A DNA stretch of 5,732 nucleotides, taken from NCBI GenBank assembly GCA_003219355.1, contig QHOQ01000095.1:11620-17351 (forward strand), read 5' to 3'. The notes beneath the pieces are model-generated. The model saw only the letters and a list, made by a program, of their open reading frames with translations. It had not been told where the DNA came from and did not search any database. Below, in pieces: positions 1 to 5,675 of the stretch. The DNA comes from Verrucomicrobiota bacterium (GTDB taxonomy: Bacteria; Verrucomicrobiota; Verrucomicrobiia; Chthoniobacterales; UBA10450). Each line of letters begins with the position of its first letter. The stretch's first letter is position 1. A program made the position numbers and the translations under genes.

Positions 1-92
1 GCGGCATCCGCCACCAATCTCCTGAGGCGAGCGCCGACAAAGGGAAGCGACTCTTGCGGGAGCGGACCGCGCTGGCGCAACCGGAGGCCTGA
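1..92 (+). CDS. 3' end of an upstream protein gene (partial, product unknown)
   Basis: The frame beginning at base 3 is open from the window edge to a TGA at 90-92. It encodes about 29 hydrophilic, charged residues ending in ALAQPEA, with mostly G or C in third codon positions. Its stop lies 2 bases before the TTG start of the next gene, and the Shine-Dalgarno of that gene sits inside its last codons, which is the usual layout of an operon. The piece is too short to identify a family. The frame starting at base 1 is also open here, so the assignment rests on the stop/start spacing and codon use and is moderate only. Confidence 0.45.
   Translation, partial: GIRHQSPEASADKGKRLLRERTALAQPEA
83..87 (+). 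promoter_or_regulatory. Ribosome binding site deciding the TTG start at 95
   Basis: GGAGG lies 7 bases before TTG at 95-97. No ATG or GTG is available in this frame between the in-frame TGA at 23-25 and the first membrane segment, so this site fixes the start. It overlaps the last codons of the upstream frame, which would allow translational coupling. Confidence 0.6.
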
Positions 93-94
93 CC

Positions 95-820
95 TTGTCC
101 AAGCTTTATCGAAAACCGGTTCTGTGCGTCTTGCTAGGACTGATTTTTCTTTCGTTTTTCGGCACGCTTTGCGCGAGTGCGCTGATGTTTCCGCAAAGTT
201 ACGATTGGCGTTATCGCGTTATTTCCAACCTGCTCTCGCCGCGCGACAACCCGGGCCATTATTGGCTACCCGGTTGCGGGATAGCACTCTCGGGACTGTT
301 TATGCTTCCGTTCGCCGGATATCTCCAGTGCCATCTGAAAATGGTCTCGCCACGCGTTGCATCCGCGAGTTACGGCGCTTTTATTGCGGGAATTGTCGCA
401 CTGGTTTGTACGTGTCTTGTTGTGCCGCAGCACACGCACGGTGTGTTCCGAGTTTGGCGGCTGCACGAATTTCTCGCCCGTTCATCTGCCACATTTCTCG
501 CGGCGGGAATGTTGTGTGGCTGCTGGTGCGCGTGGAAAAGCCGTCGGCAAAGCGTGTTTGCAGCGCGATTGTTTTGGACATGGTCGTTCGTGACGCTGTT
601 GCCGTTGGTCGGAGTTTTATCTAGTGAATGCTTGTTGCTGCTTACGCGCCCGAAACCCTCGTGGGCCTTGCCGATTCGCAATGCGCTGCGGCATTCCGTT
701 TTCTGGCATTTAGGTTTTTGGGAGTGGACAGGTGCCGCAGCGGTTTTCGTGTTTCTTTGCGCGGCGGTTCTTTTAACGCCACCGCTAGAAGTCCTCGAAG
801 GCAAAGTCTGCGAACTCTAG
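95..820 (+). CDS. Six-helix integral membrane protein, DUF998-like
   Basis: This 241-residue protein is predicted to sit in the cytoplasmic membrane. Six hydrophobic segments are visible at about residues 9-31, 58-78, 88-110, 125-147, 158-184 and 203-228, with Arg/Lys-rich turns such as KSRRQ (148-152) suggesting cytoplasmic loops. The first loop carries SNLLSPRDNP (residues 44-53), which resembles the Ser-(Asp/Asn)-Leu...Ser-Pro loop of DUF998-type membrane proteins. That family link is a resemblance by eye and is not certain. The function is unknown: no catalytic motif, transporter signature or cofactor site is evident. The start is TTG with GGAGG 7 bases upstream, giving a short basic N-terminus followed at once by helix 1. 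It probably follows the gene ending at 92 as an operon. The gene is rich in Cys (about a dozen) and Trp for its size. It converges on the aminotransferase gene across a 110-base gap. Confidence 0.8.
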   Translation: MSKLYRKPVLCVLLGLIFLSFFGTLCASALMFPQSYDWRYRVISNLLSPRDNPGHYWLPGCGIALSGLFMLPFAGYLQCHLKMVSPRVASASYGAFIAGIVALVCTCLVVPQHTHGVFRVWRLHEFLARSSATFLAAGMLCGCWCAWKSRRQSVFAARLFWTWSFVTLLPLVGVLSSECLLLLTRPKPSWALPIRNALRHSVFWHLGFWEWTGAAAVFVFLCAAVLLTPPLEVLEGKVCEL

Positions 821-892
821 ACATCTGCGTCGATGCAAATGGTGCGGTCAATTTTGTGAAAATAGAAAAGCTATTTACTGATGGACGACCGT

Positions 893-918
893 GAAAACAG
901 AGAAACGTCCTTGGACGC
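893..918 (-). terminator. Possible weak terminator of the aminotransferase gene
   Basis: Read on the minus strand, 13 bases after the aminotransferase stop, a short stem GCGTC/GACGT (one G-T pair) with loop CAAG is followed by a T-rich tract (TTTCTCTGTTTTC). The stem has only about five pairs and the T tract is interrupted, so this is a weak candidate. Nothing better is seen in the 821-930 gap for either converging gene. Confidence 0.25.
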
Positions 919-930
919 TGCTTGACGCAT

Positions 931-2046
931 TCAGGCTGCTACCTGGCGAAACGCCGACAGAAAAGCCTCCATCTCAGATTTCTTGCCGATGGTCACGCGC
1001 ATGTAGTTTGGGAGTGCCGGGAACAATCGGCCAACGTGCACGTTGCGCTGTTTCAACGCCTGAATGAGCGGCACGACCGGACGCTTACAGTCGAACATGA
1101 TGAAGTTGGCTTGCGATCGAATTGTTTTGTAGCCCATTTTATCCAGCTCGCCGGTTACGAATGTTTTCGCTTCGCTGTTCAGACGCTGGCCGTTTGGGAC
1201 TTGATCGACATCGTCCAGGCTGGCCGTTGCGGCGGCCAGGGCCATGATGTTTACGCTGTCCCACATTTGAAACGGATGCATCCGCTTAATTGTTTCTGGT
1301 TGCGCAACGCAATAACCGCAGCGCAGGCCAGCCATGCCGTAAATTTTTGAGAATGTCCGCGCAACGATCAGGTTCGGATGATCTTTGACCAGCGGGATCA
1401 TGGTTTCATAATCGGGACTGTCGGCGTAATGAAAGTAAGCTTCGTCCACGATGATCATCGTTTCGCGCGGAGTGTTTGCGATAAATTCGCGCAGATCATT
1501 CTTTGGCGTAATGCTGGCGGTCGGATTGTTCGGGTTGCAGATATAAATCAGCCCGTTCTTCGCCGCAGCCGACATTTTTGGCAGATCGTGAGCAAAGCTG
1601 CTCGTCAGCGGAACTTTGACGACGTCCGCGCCATTGGCTTTCGCATATTCAAGAATTGCTTCGAAAGTTGGATCGGCGGCGATGAGTTTGCCTTGGGTCG
1701 GTCCAGTGAAAGTCTCGGCGCCAAGTTTCAAAATCTCGCTCGAACCGTCACCAAGCACAATTTGATCGGGGCTAACGCCGTTGAGCTTCGCCAAGCCTTG
1801 GATTAACACGTTGTTTGCTTCATCGGGATAACGGCAGCACACATCAAACGAATTCTGCATTGCTTGATGCGCTTTTAGCGAAGGGCCGTACGGATTTTCG
1901 TTCGCGCTCAAGCGCACGATGCCGGCAGTTCCGGTCGCGTGCTCAGGTTGTCTTGCAAATGAAATTGCCGGCCTAGCGACAGCAGCTGCTGCGCCGGCAG
2001 CTAACAAGTGAGCAAACTTCCGTCGGGAAATTGAGATTGTGTTCAT
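931..2046 (-). CDS. Tat-exported HisC-like PLP aminotransferase
   Basis: This 371-residue fold-type I PLP enzyme belongs to the histidinol-phosphate aminotransferase (HisC, class I/II) family. Visible family motifs are SANENPYGP (47-55, substrate end), GSSE (101-104, phosphate of PLP), NPNNPT (171-176), DEAY (201-204, Asp to the pyridine nitrogen), SKIYGMAGLR with the Schiff-base Lys234 and Arg242, and RVTIG with the carboxylate-binding Arg350. The length matches HisC once an N-terminal leader of about 33-40 residues is removed. That leader reads SRRKFAHLL and then an Ala-rich stretch ending near ARQ, a twin-arginine signal, so the folded enzyme is probably moved across the membrane. The ATG at 2046 is chosen because the Tat motif follows it directly and AGGAGG and TATAAT lie upstream. 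An open frame of 94 codons extends further upstream but is not protein-like. HisC transaminates histidinol phosphate with glutamate. An exported form is unlikely to serve histidine synthesis, so its substrate is unknown. Confidence 0.9.
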   Translation of the reverse strand: MNTISISRRKFAHLLAAGAAAAVARPAISFARQPEHATGTAGIVRLSANENPYGPSLKAHQAMQNSFDVCCRYPDEANNVLIQGLAKLNGVSPDQIVLGDGSSEILKLGAETFTGPTQGKLIAADPTFEAILEYAKANGADVVKVPLTSSFAHDLPKMSAAAKNGLIYICNPNNPTASITPKNDLREFIANTPRETMIIVDEAYFHYADSPDYETMIPLVKDHPNLIVARTFSKIYGMAGLRCGYCVAQPETIKRMHPFQMWDSVNIMALAAATASLDDVDQVPNGQRLNSEAKTFVTGELDKMGYKTIRSQANFIMFDCKRPVVPLIQALKQRNVHVGRLFPALPNYMRVTIGKKSEMEAFLSAFRQVAA

Positions 2047-2058
2047 TGGATTTTTGAG

Positions 2059-2067
2059 ACCTCCTCT
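2059..2067 (-). promoter_or_regulatory. Strong ribosome binding site of the aminotransferase gene
   Basis: On the minus strand the sequence AGAGGAGGT precedes ATG 2046-2044, with about 12 bases between. The spacing is slightly long, but the match to the anti-Shine-Dalgarno is nearly complete. It argues for the start at 2046 over the ATG at 2328. Confidence 0.65.
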
Positions 2068-2076
2068 GGTGTGAAA

Positions 2077-2082
2077 ATTATA
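2077..2082 (-). promoter_or_regulatory. Sigma-70-type -10 box for the aminotransferase gene
   Basis: The minus strand reads a perfect TATAAT here. A transcript starting about 7 bases downstream (near 2070) would have a leader of roughly 24 bases that opens with the AGAGGAGG site. No good -35 is found: the hexamer at 17-base spacing (2100-2105) reads TCGTGT, and there is no extended TGn. An activator may be needed, or the box may be fortuitous. Confidence 0.45.
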
Positions 2083-2209
2083 GCCGAACCCGCAACAGAA
2101 CACGAGACGGAAATCAGGGACTCTCTTGCTGCGCAAGCTAGCGATCCTTTTTACGTGAGATGTCATCTGCTCGCATTTGTTCAGGCCAAGCGCGCATTTA
2201 CATTTTCTC

Positions 2210-3004
2210 GTGATCTTTGCGTTACTGAAGCAGCGGCGACGGCAGCGCCTGCAAGCGAGGCATTTTCCGAAGTGCTGGCTGGAAACTTTGGAGCGCCATG
2301 TTCCGTTCTTCCGTCGGCTCTCTGCCAATGACCAAGCTGAGTTACTCGGTCATATCCAGGTTTTTCTCGCCGAAAAGCGCTTCGAAGGTTGCGATGGCTT
2401 GGAGATCACAGATGAGGTGCGCGTCACTATCGCAGCACAGGCTTGCCTTCTCCTGCTGCATCGCAAGACCGACTACTTCCCACGTCTGCTCACCATCCTC
2501 GTTTACCCCTCGATATACGTCGCGGAGGAGAGACGGCACGTTCACGGTCATGTGTGGCAAGAGGGGAAAATAGCCCGCCTGGGTGAGACCGGTCGTTGGC
2601 TGGACGCCCTCGTCCTGGCGTGGGACGCAGCCAAATCCGGCGCAGCTGATCCCTCCGATGGCAAGAACGTTGTCCTACATGAGTTTGCTCACCAACTTGA
2701 CTACGAGAATTACGCAGAGGATGGAGCGCCTGCACTGGAGACACGCGATCAGCAGTTATCATGGCAGGAAGTGATGCGAATCGAATTCGCGTCGTTGCGC
2801 GCTGCCGAGGAGACTGGAATTCCGACCCTTCTCGATACCTACGGCGCCACGAATCCCGCTGAGTTTTTCGCAGTCTCGACCGAGGCTTTTTTTGAGCGAC
2901 CTTGCGCACTCCGCACTCGTCATCCGAAACTGTACGCGGAACTACAGCGCTATTTTCGCCAGGATCCGGTGGAATATTCCGCCGAACTGATTCACGGTTG
3001 TTAA
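2210..3004 (+). CDS. mtfA: MtfA-type zinc metallopeptidase (peptidase family M90)
   Basis: This 264-residue protein matches the MtfA (Mlc titration factor A, YeeI) family. The zinc site is HEFAH with His157, Glu158 and His161, plus Glu218 in NPAEFFAV. The conserved block HIQVFLAEKRFEG (about 48-60), ITDEVRVTIAAQA (66-78) and TILVYP (95-100) precede it, and a typical RYFRQDP sits near the C-terminus. It has no signal peptide or membrane segment, so it is cytosolic. In enterobacteria MtfA binds the glucose repressor Mlc and has aminopeptidase activity. Outside them the role is unknown, and no mlc or pts gene lies nearby here. I place the start at GTG 2210, giving MIFALLKQRRRQRL, which matches the usual family N-terminus. 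A TTG at 2177 would add 11 residues. Neither start has a clear ribosome binding site. The gene diverges from the aminotransferase and ends 20 bases from the converging dehydratase gene. Confidence 0.9.
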   Translation: MIFALLKQRRRQRLQARHFPKCWLETLERHVPFFRRLSANDQAELLGHIQVFLAEKRFEGCDGLEITDEVRVTIAAQACLLLLHRKTDYFPRLLTILVYPSIYVAEERRHVHGHVWQEGKIARLGETGRWLDALVLAWDAAKSGAADPSDGKNVVLHEFAHQLDYENYAEDGAPALETRDQQLSWQEVMRIEFASLRAAEETGIPTLLDTYGATNPAEFFAVSTEAFFERPCALRTRHPKLYAELQRYFRQDPVEYSAELIHGC

Positions 3005-3024
3005 GGCCGGTCAGCTTTATTTCC

Positions 3025-4002
3025 TCAGCTAGCGCTAACGCCGATCAGTTCACAGAATTTCTTAAGGTCGATATTACCGCCCGAGATGATGGCGACAATC
3101 GGACCCTTGCCCGCTCTTCCGGTCAATGCAGCTGCGACCGGCAGTGCGCCCGCGCCTTCGGAAATAATCCGCGCTTTCTCCGCCATCAAACGCATCGCTT
3201 TCTTCGTTTCATCCAAACTGACCACGATATAATCGTCGACGACCGGTTTCATCCGATCCCACATCCGCGGGAACATGCTTTGGCCACCAGCGCCATCGAC
3301 GAATGACGCTTTCCAGTTCTCGAACACTTGCGGCGATCCTTTTTCAAACGAAAGCGATGCGGGCGCGGCCGTCTCCGGCTCGACGCCGAAGACTTTGATC
3401 ACGGGCTTAAGCGCTTTGATCGCGCTGCCGACTCCAGTAATAAGCCCGCCGCCTCCTATGCTGGCGATCACCGCTCTCGCGTCGGGCGCGTCTTCAAGAA
3501 TCTCGAGACCCATCGTTCCATGGCCGGCGATGAAATTGTGATCATCGAACGGGTGCACAAACGTTCCTTCGGCTTCGGGGAACGAACGTTCCTCGAGGGC
3601 TTTCCAAGCAACGTCGTACGGGACGGGCAGTAATTTCGCGCCGAGCGCACGCATTCGCTCGAGCTTCGATTCGGGCGCGGTCTCGATCACGACAACGGTA
3701 CACGAGACACCCGCTTCTCGCGCAGCATACGCGACACCCTGTCCAGCATTTCCTGCGCTGATAGTCCAGACGCCACGCTTGCGCTCGGGCTCGGAGAGCA
3801 TCGCCACGGCGTTGGCAGCTCCACGTAGTTTGTAAGCATTGATCGGTTGCAGGTTCTCCAGCTTGAGCCGTATATCCGGATGGTCCGGTCCGAGCTCCAA
3901 ACGAATCATCGGTGTGCGCACGATAGTCGCTGCGATCCGCCCACGTGCTTCTTCTATTTCCGAGAGTTCGACCGGCCTGACAGGTTCGAGCTTTGCGGTC
4001 AT
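3025..4002 (-). CDS. Threonine/serine dehydratase-family PLP enzyme (fold-type II)
   Basis: This 325-residue cytosolic enzyme has the tryptophan-synthase-beta fold used by threonine and serine dehydratases and serine racemase. Visible motifs are NAYKLRGA with the Schiff-base Lys58, SAGNAGQG (82-89, substrate carboxylate loop), the glycine loop GGGGL (183-187) that holds the PLP phosphate, Glu282 in SEGAGA, and SGGN (307-310) at the pyridine nitrogen. There is no C-terminal ACT regulatory domain, so it resembles the short catabolic form (TdcB, serine racemase) and not biosynthetic IlvA. The expected reaction is deamination of threonine or serine to 2-oxobutyrate or pyruvate. However, the usual SFK is AYK and SSGNHAQ is SAGNAGQ, so another beta-hydroxy amino acid or a related substrate is possible. 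The start ATG at 4002 has a weak purine-rich site (AGAAGAAGA) upstream. The gene converges on mtfA and diverges from the small secreted-protein gene. Confidence 0.88.
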   Translation of the reverse strand: MTAKLEPVRPVELSEIEEARGRIAATIVRTPMIRLELGPDHPDIRLKLENLQPINAYKLRGAANAVAMLSEPERKRGVWTISAGNAGQGVAYAAREAGVSCTVVVIETAPESKLERMRALGAKLLPVPYDVAWKALEERSFPEAEGTFVHPFDDHNFIAGHGTMGLEILEDAPDARAVIASIGGGGLITGVGSAIKALKPVIKVFGVEPETAAPASLSFEKGSPQVFENWKASFVDGAGGQSMFPRMWDRMKPVVDDYIVVSLDETKKAMRLMAEKARIISEGAGALPVAAALTGRAGKGPIVAIISGGNIDLKKFCELIGVSAS

Positions 4003-4103
4003 TGCCGATCTTCTTCTAGCGCTGGAATGACTCCACGCCAGTCATATTTGGAGATGCGGAATGATTGAACGGCCTACGGCATATGCGTGTCTCAGCATTC
4101 ACC

Positions 4104-4427
4104 ATGATCAAAATTACAGTTTCAGCATTAGTTGCGGCCGCGATGCTCATCGCGTCCAGCGCCTTCGCAGGGGATAAAGCGTGTTGTGCAAAAGGCGTGT
4201 CGAATACTGAGAAAACGGCATGCGCCGATTTGGCAGCGCTGAATCTCACTCCGGATCAAAAGACCAAAATCGAAGCCTGGCAAGCCGACTGCATGAAGGC
4301 CGGCTGCACAAAGGAAAGCCGCAGAACATTCCTCAAACAGGCAAAGGGAATTCTTTCGGCCGAGCAGTTCGCGCAACTAAAAGCGGAGTGCAGGAAATCT
4401 GCACAGGCAAAGAAAACCGAGACCTAA
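4104..4427 (+). CDS. Small secreted Cys-rich protein with LTxxQ motifs (Spy/CpxP-like)
   Basis: This is a 107-residue precursor. Residues 1-22 form a clear Sec signal peptide (basic MIK start, Ala/Leu-rich core, SAFA cleavage site), so the mature part of about 85 residues is probably periplasmic. It contains LTPDQ (48-52) and LSAEQ (84-88), the paired LTxxQ motif of the Spy/CpxP/zinc-resistance-protein group, on what look like amphipathic Lys/Glu-rich helices. It is smaller than Spy or CpxP. It differs in having six cysteines in the mature part (27, 28, 40, 63, 68, 96), including an adjacent pair, which suggests disulfides or metal binding. The function is not known; a periplasmic chaperone or metal-handling role is inference only. 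The start ATG 4104 is chosen from the signal peptide. ATG 4083 and TTG 4065 are in frame upstream, and no start has a good ribosome site. A strong terminator follows, so it is probably a single-gene transcript. Confidence 0.78.
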   Translation: MIKITVSALVAAAMLIASSAFAGDKACCAKGVSNTEKTACADLAALNLTPDQKTKIEAWQADCMKAGCTKESRRTFLKQAKGILSAEQFAQLKAECRKSAQAKKTET

Positions 4428-4465
4428 TCGTCGTATAGATTCGATCTAAGAAATCTCAACTCATG

Positions 4466-4501
4466 ATCGCGCCGAAGAAATTTCGGCGCGATTTTTTTTT
4501 T
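4466..4501 (+). terminator. Intrinsic (rho-independent) terminator of the small secreted-protein gene
   Basis: An 11-base perfect stem (ATCGCGCCGAA, 4466-4476, pairing with 4482-4492) closes a five-base loop GAAAT, and an unbroken run of T extends from 4492 to 4501. It lies 38 bases after the stop at 4427. The opposite strand has no T run on its exit side, so it works for plus-strand transcription only. Confidence 0.92.
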
Positions 4502-4550
4502 CAAAATCCGCACGTCTTAATTATTTCGCTCGGGATGAGAACGCCCGACC

Positions 4551-5675
4551 TCATCTAAGAGTTCTTTCGAGTAGGTCGGCAAGACGCCAACCGGCTTTGT
4601 GCAGTTCCTCGCGCACGACATTCACCGCCCAAGTGCGGTAAGCCAAATGGTCTGGCATAGGTTTTTCCTCGGCTTCACCAGTCGCTACAACGCGATCTTC
4701 TTCGTGCAGTGGATGCACGTTTGTAAATTGCAATCGCTCATGTGCCTCGCACGCAACCGGCAAAATTTCGTCTGCCCAGGCTTCTGCATATTTCCTGATG
4801 TCGAGATTTGCCGGCACCCGCCAGTTCCTGGGTTCATGGGTGACCAGTTCGTGAACGAATTGTTTTTTGGCGAGATCGATTTGCTGCTGGTGTTCACTTT
4901 TCGGCAGCGTGTTCAGCGCTTCCGGGAAAAGTGCGTTTACCGCATCATTGTCCCAAAACATGTGGAGTTTTTTCTTGTGCACACCACGACCACGCGGCGG
5001 CTCATCGCTCAGTTGCAACGTAAATATATTTCCGCCTTCGTCGCCAAAGGCTGACGGGTCTTTGTCGGGATCGGCTGGGTGACCTTGAGCGTCGAAATAC
5101 TCGGCGCCGACGTGGAGCGGCTGGTGAATATCTGCGACGTAATGCGCGAGCAAAATGACCGCGACTTGTTTGGTGATCCTGCGTTCGTTTGTCTCTGGCA
5201 GTCGCCCCCGGAGTACGTCAATACAGTAGGGAATCATGTGCACCACGTCCCATTTACTGCGGCCAGCGTTACCTTCCGCGTATTTTTCCGTGCGCACAAC
5301 CGGGACGTCTGTGTAGTGAAACCAATGATGCGAAGGCATCGTTGAGTTCATGTCGTGAGTCGGCTGGTTCGCGCGCCAAAAGTCGCGCAACTGCTTGTCG
5401 ATTTGCGGATGCGCGGAGTAATGAAAAGCCTTTCGATCATCCACGCCCTTTTTGTCCCAACCTTTGATCTCGTCCGGAATAACAGCCGCTTTTTCCAATG
5501 TCATTCCATTAAGCAACGTTCTGATCTTCGCCGCAGTGGGCGTGTTCGCCAGTCGCTCATCAGCGATCGCCCCAACGATCTCATGCCCAAGCGGCGCGTA
5601 AGCTTGCAGCGGCGTAGCAAATTGGATGCTGAGGAAAATCGCCACGATCGTGGCGTGACGACACGCGAACCTCAT
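4551..5675 (-). CDS. Secreted S1/P1-type zinc nuclease
   Basis: This 374-residue precursor of the S1/P1 nuclease family has a Sec signal peptide (about 1-25, ending PLQA), so it acts in the periplasm or outside the cell. Family enzymes use three zinc ions to cleave single-stranded DNA/RNA and remove 3'-phosphates from nucleotides. The zinc ligands line up with those of P1: His31 (GH), Asp68 (PDE), His120 (FHY), His178, Asp182 and His188 (AHYVADIHQPLH), and His238 and Asp242 (HMFWD), plus GGN (214-216). The end AGWRLADLL matches the family's closing helix. Two differences stand out. The mature N-terminus, normally Trp in WGxxGH, is Tyr26 in YAPLGH. The protein is also about 80 residues longer than P1, with insertions near 73-116 and 193-213. 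The start ATG 5675 has no clear ribosome site, and the 57 bases to the window edge show no obvious promoter. It is probably a phosphate or nucleotide scavenging enzyme (inferred). Confidence 0.92.
   Translation of the reverse strand: MRFACRHATIVAIFLSIQFATPLQAYAPLGHEIVGAIADERLANTPTAAKIRTLLNGMTLEKAAVIPDEIKGWDKKGVDDRKAFHYSAHPQIDKQLRDFWRANQPTHDMNSTMPSHHWFHYTDVPVVRTEKYAEGNAGRSKWDVVHMIPYCIDVLRGRLPETNERRITKQVAVILLAHYVADIHQPLHVGAEYFDAQGHPADPDKDPSAFGDEGGNIFTLQLSDEPPRGRGVHKKKLHMFWDNDAVNALFPEALNTLPKSEHQQQIDLAKKQFVHELVTHEPRNWRVPANLDIRKYAEAWADEILPVACEAHERLQFTNVHPLHEEDRVVATGEAEEKPMPDHLAYRTWAVNVVREELHKAGWRLADLLERTLR

Noticed and set aside
1..624. A long open frame in frame 1 overlapping the membrane protein gene
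   Set aside because: Its translation is Arg/Cys/Ala-rich with no domain or membrane pattern, while the frame at 95-820 gives six clean hydrophobic segments. It is read as a shadow frame.
860..876. AAATAG-AAAAG-CTATTT hairpin in the 821-930 gap as a terminator
   Set aside because: The stem is six mostly A-T pairs and no T run follows on either strand, so it is unlikely to terminate.
922..1806. Two plus-strand open frames (922-1350 and 1378-1806) opposite the aminotransferase
   Set aside because: They mirror the codon pattern of the real gene, have no start signals and no recognisable motifs.
2177..2209. TTG at 2177 as the mtfA start
   Set aside because: It gives 11 extra residues that do not fit the family, which begins with a short hydrophobic stretch and a basic run exactly as found from GTG 2210. 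It has no ribosome site. It remains possible.
2047..2328. A 94-codon in-frame extension of the aminotransferase to an ATG at 2328
   Set aside because: The added residues are Arg/Cys-rich and not protein-like, the stretch overlaps the mtfA coding region, and it would bury the Tat signal. ATG 2046 has TATAAT and AGGAGG directly upstream.
4436..4448. TAGAT-TCG-ATCTA small hairpin before the strong terminator
   Set aside because: Five mainly A-T pairs with a three-base loop; likely chance, with no sign of a switch with the terminator stem.
4530..4548. TCGGG/CCCGA inverted repeat just after the nuclease gene as its terminator
   Set aside because: Five pairs with a nine-base loop and no T run on the minus-strand exit side; too weak to call.
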